64,000 bases of DNA from Hydractinia symbiolongicarpus (taxonomy: Eukaryota; Cnidaria; Hydrozoa; Anthoathecata; Hydractiniidae): positions 13,575,001-13,639,000 of the forward strand of contig NC_079875.1 of the NCBI RefSeq assembly GCF_029227915.1, written 5' to 3'. Position numbers and translations under genes: made by a program. Each line of letters opens with the position of its first letter. Within the stretch, counting starts at the first letter, position 1. Below the pieces are notes generated by a model, which saw only the letters and a list, made by a program, of their open reading frames with translations, made no database searches and was not told the DNA's origin. Positions 33,131-45,450 of this stretch are shown piece after piece.

Positions 33131-36100
33131 GGGTTAGAGTCATTGTTATTACACAAAATTCCTAAATTTATCACATTGCCTGAACATATAAACATAGTCT
33201 AATCAAAAATTAGTTTTAAATAAATATTTTGTCACAATATAGCAACTCTTAGAAAAACAAAGCAAGCAAAACAAACAAACAAGGTCTACATTTATTTTTC
33301 TAAAACCACAGTTACAATTTCTTGCCAGTACTGCTGCTCTCGCAGAAACAAGTTAAACCGCTGAGATATTACATGGAGAAAAATAGTTAAATAACATTCT
33401 GTATATCTCGCTTTTTAATATTTTTCCTGCATTATTTAAATACAACTGATAAATCCCTTGCACAACAGCTGTAAATTTTACCGACAAAAAAGAGCCCCGT
33501 CATAAATAAAAGATGGTTTCCTTCAAGATATTGACACGTTCCACGCAACATTAAAAATCTTAATTGGCCTATACTTTTAGAAGGATATCGAAAGAAATTA
33601 ATAAATTTCTATAAGCTTAGGCCTGTAGGAAAAGCTTGGATGGCGAAAAGAATTTTGTTAACGAACTAGAAAATAATTAGAAAGGAGAAAACTTGAGTTT
33701 GAAAAAGTCAAAATCAGTTCATTTTTTTGTTTTTCTAAGTACATAGGCCATACGATCAACTAAAAAAGTTTTTTTCAGTTGTTCGAAGTTTAATGATGTA
33801 CTTAGAAGGTTAACTGATAAATATTTTAACGTTTTCAAACGCGTTTCTATTTTTTACAAACAAAACATAAAAGATGCAACATTTGCATGGATAGCTACAG
33901 CATGATAAATTGGTATTTAAATTGTCTGTAAATTTTATTTCTCTAAACAACCTTGTTAGTCACTTTTAGACCACTTTGGCCGTTGTTTAAAATTCCTGTA
34001 TCTAAACTTGTACAACGCCTCTATAAACGCCTAGTGAAGGGTAAAGGTAAGAGCTAACCACACCAAGGTAACTTTGTTTGAAAATAGATCTAAGATGGAA
34101 TGCCACACATGCCCCTAAAAAAGACGGTTTAATTATGCAGACACTTGGACTTTCTTGCTCCAGCGAATGTAATTTTCACATAGGTCAGTCACCGCACTTC
34201 AAAAGAAGAAGCTTGTAACAAAATTTCATTAGTTATAATATCTCTATGGTTCTTATGTGGAACAGTTAGTAGCAATAGTTGTGCCGTGTACTTCTGTAGA
34301 GAGTATTGGGTAGTTTATTTCCAGGGAACTGACTCAGCGTACTCGCGTGGCCTTAGCAAATAAACTAGCTTTCCAGTAGTTTTCAAATTTCACACCACCA
34401 CTTGATGGAATACAATGCATAAAGGAACTGCTACTAAACTAGAAATTAAAAAAAAAGTTGCGATGCATTCCCCAGGTTGCAAGCAAACTATACTACCCAA
34501 TACTTTGTCCCTAGCGCTTCTTGTTTCTTTGGCGCTAACATCTTCCGAAATGTATTAAGATTGAATATCATAGCGTAGAAGAACCCTGGGGACGAGGTAG
34601 GAAAATGAACGCGAACAATTTGTTGCGCGAAAACAGTTTTGTTTTTTTTGCGAATAGACTGCGCGAGTATTTGATTAATTTTTACACAAATAATTTAAAA
34701 AATAATGAACTTTTCTATGTGGGTTGTTCCCAAACACACGTGAGAGGTGGACAAGAAACTGTGATGTAATCTTTATTGGTCTATTATTCCTGAGAATATT
34801 CTAAAATAAGAGGGTGTCAATAAGCCGCAAACGCCCACAGATATAAGGGCGAGTTCCGGCACCTTTTCAAATTAAATTGGCGATTGCCTTCCAAAACCCC
34901 CCGTACTTCCCAAACTTGCCTGGAGCATTCCCAAAATTCAACTCCTTGCAACATACCTTGCGGACGATAGTTAGAAAAAAGAGGCTTTAAGAGAAAGGAC
35001 TTAATAAAGTTTATATATTTTGTTTTAAGTAAATTTTATCAAAAACGATCAAAAAACAGCTCTTTTAAGAACTTTGCTACCACATAGTAAGTTAATTTTA
35101 TGGTCTATGCTGGTTTTTAAGGGCGAATACTTGAATTTTTTCAAAACGCCAAACTTGACCAAAAACGCCCGCACTTTTTACGCCGTATGCAGCTTATCAG
35201 CATCCTTGTTCTAGAATTACAAGCAATTTCGAAAATGCCTACGCCTTTTAGAGGACGTGTGCGGCTTGGGCATCCTTGGAGTTCTGTTTAAATGACAGTT
35301 TTAATGTCGTTTTAAAGCTTGTTCTCAGGGTGGGTGTACGGACAACTAATTCCTATTGATAATTACATTGCTGTTGGTATGATAGCAAAAGTGGTTATTT
35401 TTTTGATTACTGTAACAGGTTACTTATATAATAAATAAAAAGCTGTGATGAAAAACGGTTGGTCGGCCCACTCTAACACCCAGACCTATTTGTTTTGTCA
35501 GGTTTTTCTATATCTGGCTATCAGTCAGGTAGTAATACAACTTCTCCATATGTATTCTACAAATTAATTTCAATTCTCTTACACAAAACAGAGCTCTAGC
35601 TAGCTACCTTTTGTGTGATTAAGCCTTACCTTGTTTGGATAAAACCAATTAAAATTGATAATATTGTATTGTTACATCTTCTTAGAAACAATAAAACAAA
35701 ACACAGCTCGGCGCGTTATAATTGTACAAATTACTTCAATTTTTCTTTAGGAAAGGGTAGCTTACATAGGAGCTTTCCAATCCAACTCAAATCTCCAGAA
35801 AAGCACAGCAGCAAAAAAGCTTAAAATACACAAGTAAAGTCGATTAGAAACAGGACTAGCAATAATTTTTTTCAGAAGAAGAAAACCGTTTTAATACTAT
35901 TATGTTTCATTAAAATACAACTATAATAGTATTCGAACCAAAATTGCAAAATAATTAATTAATTATTTATACAATAATTAGCTATAATACAAAGAAATAA
36001 GACATATTTTAGGTCTGTAAAATATGCGTGTCTAAAATGCCGACTACCGTTTCTTGTTCACAGCATATTTCTCTCCGTGTGTTCAAGTTTAACGGACATA

Positions 36101-38518
36101 TAATCTAGGGCAAAAGACGGTGGGTCAAAATCCGGAGGTGGGTGGGGGGTACGAGCCGTACTTATTGCATTTTTTAATGGACTTATACTTTAACCCCTCG
36201 GTCCAAACTTATTTGTTTATTAGAAAAAAATACCCTAGCTTTGTGTGCAAAAATATCAGTCCTATTTCTTTACGCTGATTTTATATAATTTTTTTCAATC
36301 GAAATTTTGAGAATCTCAATAATTCTCTTGGTATACCTCACGTGTAGCAAACGTGCTGCACAATTTCGCTTCGCTCGCGAAGGTCAATTGCTTTGCAATA
36401 ACCAACATGTTTGTTAAAAAAAATACGCATAACTGCGTTATATCAATTCACATTGAGCACAATTTAGTTTAGGATTTTCCAAACATTATGATTCAACCCA
36501 GATCGAAATCGACCCTTTATCCCTCCCTATAACTTCTCATAGGTAGTTCTTGGTGAGCTTAAATGGTCTTTTTTCTTTCAATGTTACACGTATCAACACA
36601 TACACATTCGTAGTATCGGACTGTTGCAAATTTGTTTACATCATTCATATAGTGAAAAAAGAAAAACAGCTGAGCTCAAAAATTAATTAGCATTTTTTAG
36701 AACCTTTTGTTTCGTGGTTAGTGCTGCATTAAAAGGCCAGTATGATTTTTTTCAAGAAGGTTCAAATAAGCAGTATGGCAATAAACAGTTCTAAAATTTG
36801 TTTTCTAAATAACTGAAAAAAAAAGATTCCCTGTAATGACGTCATTGCGCGGCTCTATGATTCCTAACTGTTTAGAATGTTTGATGACAATAATTACTTA
36901 CAATAACTATATAAATTCATTGGAGAGCTAACTTAATAAAGTTTCCTAAATTTTTTAGATGAGTTATCACAACTTACACATCATCATGTGTTTGTATTAG
37001 ACTAACATTTACAACTAATAAACCAGAAAACCTAATTGAACCTTAAAAAATATTTCACAATTAATTTTTCTTACCATACTAACATAAAAATTCAATGCAT
37101 CAAACAAAGAACGTAAAAAAAAACTAAAAAAAATGGAAAACTTACAGCTAGATAACGTTGAAAATCTGCATTGGTTTTTTCTTTGAGCATTCAGTTGTAT
37201 TACCTCAGGCATGTGTATCCTTTTTTACCATAGCTACCATTCAGAAAGGAAGATTCAAATATAAGACCTATTTACTTTCTTACAATTAGAGTAATTAACT
37301 CTAGATCTGCAATTAAACATTTTATTTGATGAGCAGCGCTGACAATTATCTGTTCTTATAAAAAAAGTGGACAAATAATCTATTATGCGGCGACTTATGA
37401 TTTAATTACGTTATAAACAATTGATAACATTAACAGGAACTTTCTTTCCTGCCAACACATAAGGCGGTTCAGATTTGCTATGCAACGCGCTTGGTAACTC
37501 TTTCTTTTAAATGAGCTGTTAAAGTCAAGCATGCGGTTTTGTTCCTACGATACAAATGATCTAGCAGAACACTTTTAATAGCGTGCGACACATCGGGAAA
37601 CTCTCACTGCAAATGAAGTTGATATGTTTCAAGGAAAGTCAACAGGCTCTACTTTCTTTTCTTCTTACGTGATGTCAAGATTTTTAAAGGGATTGTTATA
37701 TTTTTTCTCATTAGCAAAAATAAGTAGGGCAGGTTTACGTGCCTTAATTTCTGTTAATAAGCTTGCAATGTGTTAAGTTAAATAGAATTTACCATTCCAG
37801 ATCTCATATGTAAATGTTTTTTTGACTATATGTTGATGACGTCGTATTTGCCTGTGCATTACCTGTCACCCGGTAATTAACCCACCATCTTTCCCTCCTC
37901 GCCTGTTACCTGGCTTGTATGTGATGAAACTTATTTTACAATAGGAAATCTTAAAGCTATCCTTCTCAAACCTATAATGGTAAAATACGACAATTTATGT
38001 TTACAGCAAAAAAAAAAACTAAGGAGTTTTGACCTAAGACTTGAGATTGCGTCATGAAATGTTGGCTATCAAAGTCACCTTGTGAAGTTGTTATAAATAA
38101 AACAGATATTGATGAAATTTTTGCCTTAATTACAACTCGATATAAAAGAGGGTAAAAATCTGATTTTAAACAGACTCTGAAAGTCATCAGTGAATCAGAA
38201 TTCAGTCTATATCAGTCTATAGACCTCTCCCGAATTATCTTAATTATGCCAAACTGAAAGACGTTATTGTTAAGTGCCTCAATTTCGACCAGAAAGTTAC
38301 GGTCAAACCCTTTATATAGCTGAGCTTTCTAAGAATAGCCTCGTTTTTAACATAGTTCTTTTATTCAAACCAAAGTAACATCCAGCCAGAAGATTACATT
38401 GCTCTACTAACTTCATTTTAGTCGTGATAATATAATATTCTATCTGAATAGCCTAATTTGAAGAGCACAGAACTATTATAACCATTAAGCAACCATATAA
38501 CCATTCTAACCATTTTTT
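33131..38518. other. Gene-poor intergenic stretch
   Basis: More than 5 kb of AT-rich DNA with only short open frames (longest about 70 codons) and no recognisable domain. I could not assign any repeat family to it by eye. Confidence 0.5.
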
Positions 38519-39905
38519 TTATTTACATTAATGATCTTCCTGAAAACATTGTATCTGTATCCAAACTGTTTGCTGATGACATATCTATATTTTCTACTGT
38601 TTATGATATTAAAAAGTCTAGCACAACTAAATAACAACCTTTCTACTGTTAAAAAGTGGGCTTTTCAATGGAAGATGGCTTTCAAACCTGATCCTAGCAA
38701 ACAAGCTACAGAGGTAATTTTTTCCTACAAAAATAAGTCCATTAACTATCTTCCTTTATATTTTAATGACTCTACCGTAGTATCTTTGCCAACACAGAAA
38801 CATCTTGAATTAATTCTTGATAATAAACTTCGTTTTGATCACCATTTGAATGAGAAGATACGCAAGGCTAACAAAGGTATATCGCTTATAAAGAGACTTC
38901 ATAATTATCTTCCAAGGCAGTCATTATTGTGTATTTATAATTCATTTATTAGACCACATCTTGATTACGCAGATGTAATATATGACCAGCCACACAATGA
39001 CAGTTTCTGCAATAAGATAAAATCTGTCCAATACAATGCTGCTCTTGCCTATCACTAAAGCTATCAGAGGTACTTCTCGCAAGCGTCTCTATGAAGAACT
39101 TGGGTATCGCAGACTTGTTTTCTTTTTCAATATTGTATCGGATACCTCACCTGGCTATCTAGGTTCATTGCTTCCCTTGAAGCAAAGTTCTTATGACCAG
39201 GCTAGAAGTAATTTGTTTAGGAATTTCAAAACCAATACTAAATATTTTAAGAATTTTTTTTTTCCGTACACAGTAAATGAGTGGAATAAACTTGGGCCCG
39301 ATTTGAAAAATTTACTATCAATCTCGAAATTTAAAACAGGTCTTCTTAATTTTATTAGGCCAAAAATGCGTCTTGTGTATAAAATCCACGATCTTCGTGG
39401 ACTCTATTAACCCGATTGCGCGTAAACTTTAGTCACCTTAGAGAGCATAAATTCAGACATAATTTTCGCGATACCCTAAATCCTCTTTGCAGTTGTTGTC
39501 TTGAAATCGAGTCTACTAATCACTATCTCTTGCGCTGTTCTTTTTACACGCATATAAGAAAGACACTCATTGACAATATTAAAAATACCATAGGTCAAAT
39601 ATCGGACTTCTCGGATGATAAACTAGTCAATTTACTTTTCTATGGCAATGATATTTATAATACAGAACAAAATTATTTATACTAAAAACCACTATTGTTT
39701 TTCTAAAGTCATCTGAAAGATTTGATGTTCCATTATTATAAAAAAATCCCCTTAACCTCGTCACCAGTATTTTTCTTTTAATTTTCTCACAGTTTTATTG
39801 TCTAATTTATGTGCAGTACCCCACAGATAGGTTTTTCTATCGTGGGGTATGAAGAGTTTTGTATTCGTCCTCTTTTAGTTTTGTAATTTTGTGTTTGAAT
39901 ATATA
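38519..39905 (+). mobile_element. LINE C: 5'-truncated, degenerate non-LTR retrotransposon
   Basis: It begins inside the RT at INDLPENIVSVSKLFADD, with catalytic FADD at 38569-38580. It continues over three frames (to 38620, 38620-39058, 39036-39685) with the QKHLELILDNKL, LPRQSLLCIYNSFIRPHLDY and TVNEWNKLGPD blocks common to this LINE group. The C-terminus has a CSCC...H....C zinc-knuckle-like cluster (about 39487-39540). The stop is at 39683-39685. A 3' UTR with a stable hairpin (39818-39848) follows, ending in a TA-rich tail near 39905. Frameshifts near 38620 and 39050 make it inactive. Confidence 0.88.
39817..39849 (+). other. Stem-loop in the LINE C 3' UTR
   Basis: TACCCCAC a GATAG pairs with CTATC GTGGGGTA around a GTTTTT loop, giving 13 paired bases with one bulge. 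Stem-loops close to the 3' end are used by the RT of several LINEs to recognise their own RNA; that role here is inference. Confidence 0.7.
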
Positions 39906-40479
39906 TATATATAAATATATAAAAAAAATTTATAAAATTCTGGATGACGTCATAATTATTATAATTTATGGGATTCCGAAAAGGTGTATTCCGACACTTT
40001 TTGAAGGGTATTCCATTATCAGACAAAAAATGAAGGGTTGATAAATTTTCTGTCCGACGAATTATGTATTAGAATATTTATTTAAAAACTGGAGTTGTTT
40101 TTTGACCGAAGAAAGAACAAAAGTGACAAAATTCTCTCGAGGTGACAAATTTATTCTGCTTTGATTTTGTGCACCATTTTTATTTGTCCGACAAAGTATT
40201 TACAAAGTTCGGAAAAAGTTAAGAAGGAGGAAAATCAGCGATAGACAAAGACTTGGTAGTTTTTAGCAACAATTTAAATAAATAAATAACGGACTAGCTG
40301 TATGCCCGTCGAATTCACTGTATTTTTCATATAACGGATACCAATGTACAATATCTATCAAATATTATTTTATTTGCAAAGAACAAGTTTTTTCTGTAAA
40401 GGGATACCAAAGGTGTTGGAGAATAATCTTTTTTGTCGATCTGTATAACTAAAAAATACCATTAAAATTGATGATAGGG
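39906..40479. other. No gene recognised
   Basis: A TA-rich simple tract (39899-39935) is followed by AT-rich DNA with no coding signal. Confidence 0.5.
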
Positions 40480-40940
40480 GAAGATAAATATATAAGAACA
40501 CTCCAGACGAAAAAGTTGATTATGTTGCTGCAAATATTGTTGGTGCCATTATCACTAGTCCCAGTACTTCTTCATCCACCATACATGATGTCTCGTTCGA
40601 TAGAATTCAGTAAGTCCTCTGTATCGTTGAACACGTTAAGACTAAAAGATCTGAGGAGAAAATGCCAAAGTTGAACCAAAAAAAGAAAAAAGTCATGAGA
40701 AAGTCAACTCAAAAGTCCAAAATTTAAACTGTTGCAAAAAACGTGAAGCAGCAAAAGCCTGATTCTGCCATAGATACTGAATGTCTATTATGCGGTGAGC
40801 TCTGATCGAATTCTAATCCTGGTGAAGAATGGGCTCAGCGCACGGAATGCAAGTTATGATTCCATAATGACTGTTGCACAGTATTCACAAAACCTGGAGT
40901 GATAATGTGACTTTTGCCTTGATGATTTATAACTTAGTAT
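40480..40940 (+). pseudogene. C-terminal relic of a DDE-type DNA transposase (probable)
   Basis: Reading one frame through stops gives NTPDEKVDYVAANIVG, then a Lys-rich run (KKKKVMRKSTQKSK, about 40680-40722), then TECLLCGEL...NPGEEWAQ.TECKL.FHNDCC at about 40772-40875. A CxxC ... CxxC ... HxxC cluster preceded by a basic stretch is typical of the C-terminal zinc finger of pogo/Tigger-type and some other animal transposases. At least four stops break the frame. The catalytic core is not found upstream, so this is only a tail fragment. Confidence 0.45.
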
Positions 40941-41154
40941 ATAATTTTTTACACTTTGTGAATCTCTTGAAAGGTTTTGATTTTTTCTTCGATAAAAAGG
41001 TTTACCAATCGAATTCTCTACATGTTGTGTTATTCACATAACTTCCTGTATTGCTCCCCTGTAAGTTTTTAGTTTTAGGTATCTATTTCTGCCATGTCTT
41101 TTTTCTCTCAGGTTTTCATTGTCTCGGTTTGGCCCAACATGGTGGGGTTAAATG

Positions 41155-41600
41155 AGATATTGATCAATCGCAGTTTTTTTTAAATGACGTCATTATTTTT
41201 GAACACATCAAAAAGAAGTTGTACTAGGATATGCTATAAACATATAAAAAACATTTTAAGCAAAGAAAATGTTTGAGTACAGATGAACCATCAAGTTATT
41301 TAGATTCTTTCTCTTAAGCGTCTCGTTTTACCCGCATTACGCTAAGATGCCTTTAACAAGCATCAATTCTTTCAATGAGACACCGATCAATCGCAGCTCT
41401 TTTTAAATGCCGTCATTATTTTTGAACACATCAAAAAAAAGTTGTACTAGGATATGCTATAAACATATAAAAAACATTTTAAGTAAAGAAAATGTTTGAG
41501 TACAGATGAACCATCAAGTTATTTAGATTCTTCCTCTTAAGCGTCTCGTTTTCCCCCGCATTACGCTAAGATGTCTTTAACAAGCATCAATTTTTTCCAA
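41155..41600. repeat. Direct tandem duplication, period 223 bp
   Basis: The segment starting near 41155 is repeated from about 41378. GATCAATCGCAG occurs at 41162 and 41385, and matching sequence continues through AAAGTTGTACTAGGATATGC, CATCAAGTTATTTAGATTCT and TAACAAGCATCAATT in both. Only a few substitutions separate the copies, so the duplication is fairly recent. Confidence 0.9.
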
Positions 41601-42067
41601 TCCTACAACTTCTTAACACCAACTGCAAATCTGATCGTGTTCATCTTCGTTTTCTGTTACATATTCATGAAGAATTTTAAGAAAACAATCAGGGTAGAAG
41701 TTTCACCTTTGCAGAATACATATGAGAATAAGTTAAATTCGTACAGGCGTTGTTTAAAACTTTGTAAAAATTAATAATGTAGATGCACACGTCCATGTTT
41801 TCCAAATCCCTTTCCATCCCTCCCCTTTCATTAATCAAATTTTACGCATTCTTTACACATCTATTTTTAAGTTTTTCATATTTATTTTTGATTTTCACTT
41901 CACTCAGTCTTATTTTTGCACACCTATACGTAAAAAAGCCCTACGAAAATAATAGCAATGTCCAACATAAAGTAAATCTTGGTGTTGGTATGAAAGAAAA
42001 ATGAATATTGACACACGAATTTATGATTGCTTTAAAATTGTCGTTCTCTTGAACAAAAACACGTTTT

Positions 42068-42460
42068 ATGTTTCATTTAACTCATCTTGGGGTCGCTGTT
42101 ATGCCGTTTAACTTATTTTTTAAAAAATTTTGTGCACAGGAGCACAAAAGGGCAGAAAAAAATAAGACAAAAATGAGATTGCAGACATTAGCTGGAACAG
42201 TAATCATATTAAACACAGATCACAGACCGAGAGTTCAGTTGGACGGAAATAGTATATATGAAAATACTCACAATAACCATGCATTAACAAAATGTCTTAT
42301 CAACTTCCAGAAATATGGCTATTGGCACTTTAGAAGAGAATATTTAGAAAAAGTGCAAAATGGTTCCGGAAACAAGATAGCGGAAAACGAACTTTTAGAA
42401 AAAAAAGGAAAGTTTTTATCCAATCTATTGCTTTCATCCAGTCCTGTAAAGAAAAGTTAA
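42068..42460 (+). CDS. Open frame of 130 codons, coding status doubtful
   Basis: This is the longest single open frame in its neighbourhood and is not low-complexity. The part after a possible acceptor (TTTTGTGCACAG at about 42130-42141) reads as a Lys/Glu-rich, Asn-rich protein segment containing TLAGTVIILNTDHRPRVQL and YGYWHFRREYLEKVQN. No domain, signal peptide or neighbouring exon is recognised. It could be a last exon or chance. Confidence 0.25.
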   Translation: MFHLTHLGVAVMPFNLFFKKFCAQEHKRAEKNKTKMRLQTLAGTVIILNTDHRPRVQLDGNSIYENTHNNHALTKCLINFQKYGYWHFRREYLEKVQNGSGNKIAENELLEKKGKFLSNLLLSSSPVKKS

Positions 42461-42639
42461 TTTACTTTAATTGCTGTGATAAATGGTTAATTCGATCTTA
42501 TAATTATCTCCTCAACTAATCAATAGCAAAAAACGATTTCGATCATTGCCCGTAAAATATATTTATATTTAATTCTGTTTTTACTTTGTCTTCTTGCGGT
42601 GAATATAACACTTCAATCTTCTATTTCGTTTTTGTTTAA

Positions 42640-43900
42640 ATTTGGATCCACAAACTTTTAGGATTTTTAGTCTCTCCAGTTTCCATTTTTTACGGATGTC
42701 TTTCCATCCCTCTCTTTCGATGTTATTCATACTCCTCCTCCTCCCTATCTTTTCTTATTACTGTGTATCCTTTTATTGTGATGTTCTCTTGTTCAAGTGT
42801 GTTTTAGATATTTCGATTATATCTTTTATCTTCTATTATTTCCTTTAAACTTCCTACTTTTGACTTTACTCTTTTTGTTTTTAAATCCCATCTCTTTTGT
42901 TCATGCTTCTGTCAATCTGAGTTTTTTGTTCCCTAGCTTGTATTCTTCAGTTCTTTTTCATTTCAGTGCTTCCGTAATCTTAAGTGCTTTTTTATAGTTC
43001 TCTTCCATCTGTATTTTATATCTTTCTAATCTCTTTTTTCTTTTATCGTAGCTTAATATTTCACTATCTCCTTTAATATTTTCTTCAGTCCTTTTTTATG
43101 TTCTTCTTTGCCTCCTTTTATGTCAAGCTCAACATCTTTGTCTTTGTTCTCTATCAGCTCCTTCATCTCATCCTTCTTTTCCCTCAACTTTTTTACATCT
43201 GTTTTCCATCTTTTTTTAATATTGTAATCTCGTTTTTCATCTTCATTTTGTTGGTTTTTTATTTGTTATTTTCTCCCCTATTTCTGCGCTCTTTCCTCTG
43301 TGTTCTCTGTATACTCCTTTTAAGAAGTAGTATTTGTGTTCTTTATCACTCTCTTCTATTTCTGTCATCCATTTATATATTTTTTCGATTTCTGCTCCAC
43401 ATCATTCATGCAAATGAGACCAACTATGGCATGCGTCACACTCTCACTGCTTTCGAATTTTGTCTAACTTCTTTGTTTCGTTTTTTCTACCTGTCTTCTG
43501 CTCTCTCCTTTGTTGTTCTTACGACAGGACTCAGAATGAAGTCTCCTTCTTCTTCCTCTTTTCTCTTCCTACTATTACTTTTTCTTTCCATTGCTGTTTT
43601 TTACTTGTGTTCTTTCTTCTTCTCTACTTTCTACTTTTTACTTTTCACTGCTCCACTTTCTTCTCCTTCTAAGTCACTCTCTCCGTTTTTACCTTTTCTT
43701 GTTCTTAAAATTCTTCTCCTTTCTTTCTCGTCCTAAACTTAAAACTAAATTCTTCTTTTTTTATATTAGTTACTTGCTTCTCATAGTTTTTCCATTCACC
43801 ATATATTCCTGATTTCTTCTCTTCCTTTACTGCATAAAAAATTTAATTTTTTTTTATTTTATTACATAGCTACTTCTTTTTTGCATCCTTTTCTTCATAA
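42640..43900. repeat. Pyrimidine-rich low-complexity tract
   Basis: The plus strand is dominated by C and T over about 1.2 kb, producing long open frames rich in Phe, Leu and Ser (for example 43098-43736) that I regard as artefacts. The minus strand is rich in Lys and Glu codons with many stops, which could be the eroded N-terminal part of a LINE like the one at 44230-45450 in opposite orientation. That is inference. Confidence 0.5.
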
Positions 43901-44229
43901 ACTTTTATTTTGCTGCACTAAACGTTAATATTAATACAGGTAGCTAGTAGGGGCAAGCTAATGCAGTTACCAAATGCAGTATACTAATTAATAAATTTCA
44001 AGTCTTTTTTACCAATCTTTAAATTTCCTTTAGTTCTTCGCTTCTTGGCAGTATGTTAGTGATGAACGAAGTAGTTCTTCTTCAATATGACTTACACGCC
44101 TTATACTCGCCCGTCATGATCAGAGGTCTGATCGGGGTGAAGCATTGTCTGTTGAGAATGAAATACGGATGTGCCATGATAAATATTAACCTATATGTAA
44201 CTATCGTAGTATTATTACTGTACTAGAAG

Positions 44230-45450
44230 AAATACAGGACACAATGGAAATTAATAGGATTAAAATGGGGAAAGAAAAGATCAACAAAAGACAACTGGCT
44301 ATTTAATAATGACAATAATGGACAAAAACAGATCGATTAAAAGTAACACATATTGTTTGCGGATGCAGAAAATGGCTTTGATAAACTTGGACTAGAGGAC
44401 TGTATCGCAGACCTAACAAAGATGGAATGAGAGAAAGGGAGGTAGCATTAATGTATAAACAAAAAAGCGATGATGAAAGTTATACACCACTTGGAGACGC
44501 ATGCAAAATAAAAAGTATAAACTTGGTGAAGCAAGAAACAATATTTGGAACACAGCTATGCTGCAGCAGTACCTTAAAGTGAAAGAAGTAGAAGAAAAGT
44601 CACCAAAATCAATCATATAACCGAACATGGAATTGGGAACACTAGTTTTTTGTAGATGATATAGAAGCAGTTATGACGAAAAAGACAATAAATGAAGTGG
44701 GAAAAACCTTACCTTAGAAGTTAAAATAAATAAAAAATTTACTTGCAACATAGAAAAGACAAAATACATGGTAATAAGAACTGGTAGATAAGAAAAAAAA
44801 AGCAGTAATATAGACATACTGACGAAAAAGGGGTAGACAAAACATAAATACCGGAGGAATTGGATTGGACAGGATGAAACGATCGAGGCACAGACAGATG
44901 AATTGGAAAAGCAAATTGAAGCAACTATAAATAAAGCTAGCAAGATTAGAAAGGAAGAACTAGTTGGGAAAATGACCACAGAAACCAGACTGCTATTGTA
45001 TAAAAAAATTTGTAATAGGCTCGACAATATAGAATGTTAGACGGAAATAACAAAAAGGCAAAGAAAGAGGCTGAAAGCAATGAAGGAAAAAATAGTGGAA
45101 AAAACTACTAAAACTTCCAATAACAAGACCATACACGGAACTAGTGAATGAAATGGGCTTATTAGCCACGGGGAGAAGAATTACCAATCAAAGATTGATG
45201 CTGTATCAAAATATGATTAAGTCTGAAGATAAAGGGCTTGAAAAGCAGATAATAGAAGACCAAAAGAAAAGTGGACAGAGTGGATGATGTAAGGAGAATT
45301 AGAATGTAACTTGGCAATGTTAAAGCTATGACGAAATCAGAATGAAAGAAGCATATCAAGGAAAAGATTGAGGAAGAACTACAAAGGACATGGAAGAAAC
45401 AATTAGACATAGAAGAAGCCTGGTAGAATGGATATTTTTCTCGATTTTCT
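44230..45450 (+). pseudogene. LINE D: eroded reverse transcriptase of a different LINE lineage
   Basis: By frame-switching through stops one can follow RT landmarks: FADAENGFDKLGLEDC (motif A, about 44357-44404), INLVKQETIFGTQLCC (motif B, about 44518-44565), LVFVDDIEAV (motif C with DD, about 44644-44673), and downstream blocks CNIEKTKYMVIRTGR and LLLYKKICN. The B motif in the form GTIFGxxLC differs from the PQGSxLGP of LINEs A-C, so this is another clade. The plus strand is purine-rich. Many stops show long decay. No endonuclease is recognised. Confidence 0.65.

Noticed and set aside
37145-37203. Minus-strand ATG exon ending in a consensus GTAAGT donor
   Set aside because: A phase-compatible acceptor near 36620 leads to a stop after about 20 residues; the joined peptide resembles nothing known.
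43098-43736. 212-codon hydrophobic open frame resembling a multi-pass membrane protein
   Set aside because: The region is a pyrimidine-rich tract, so all plus frames look Phe/Leu/Ser-rich; no domain, no splice context.
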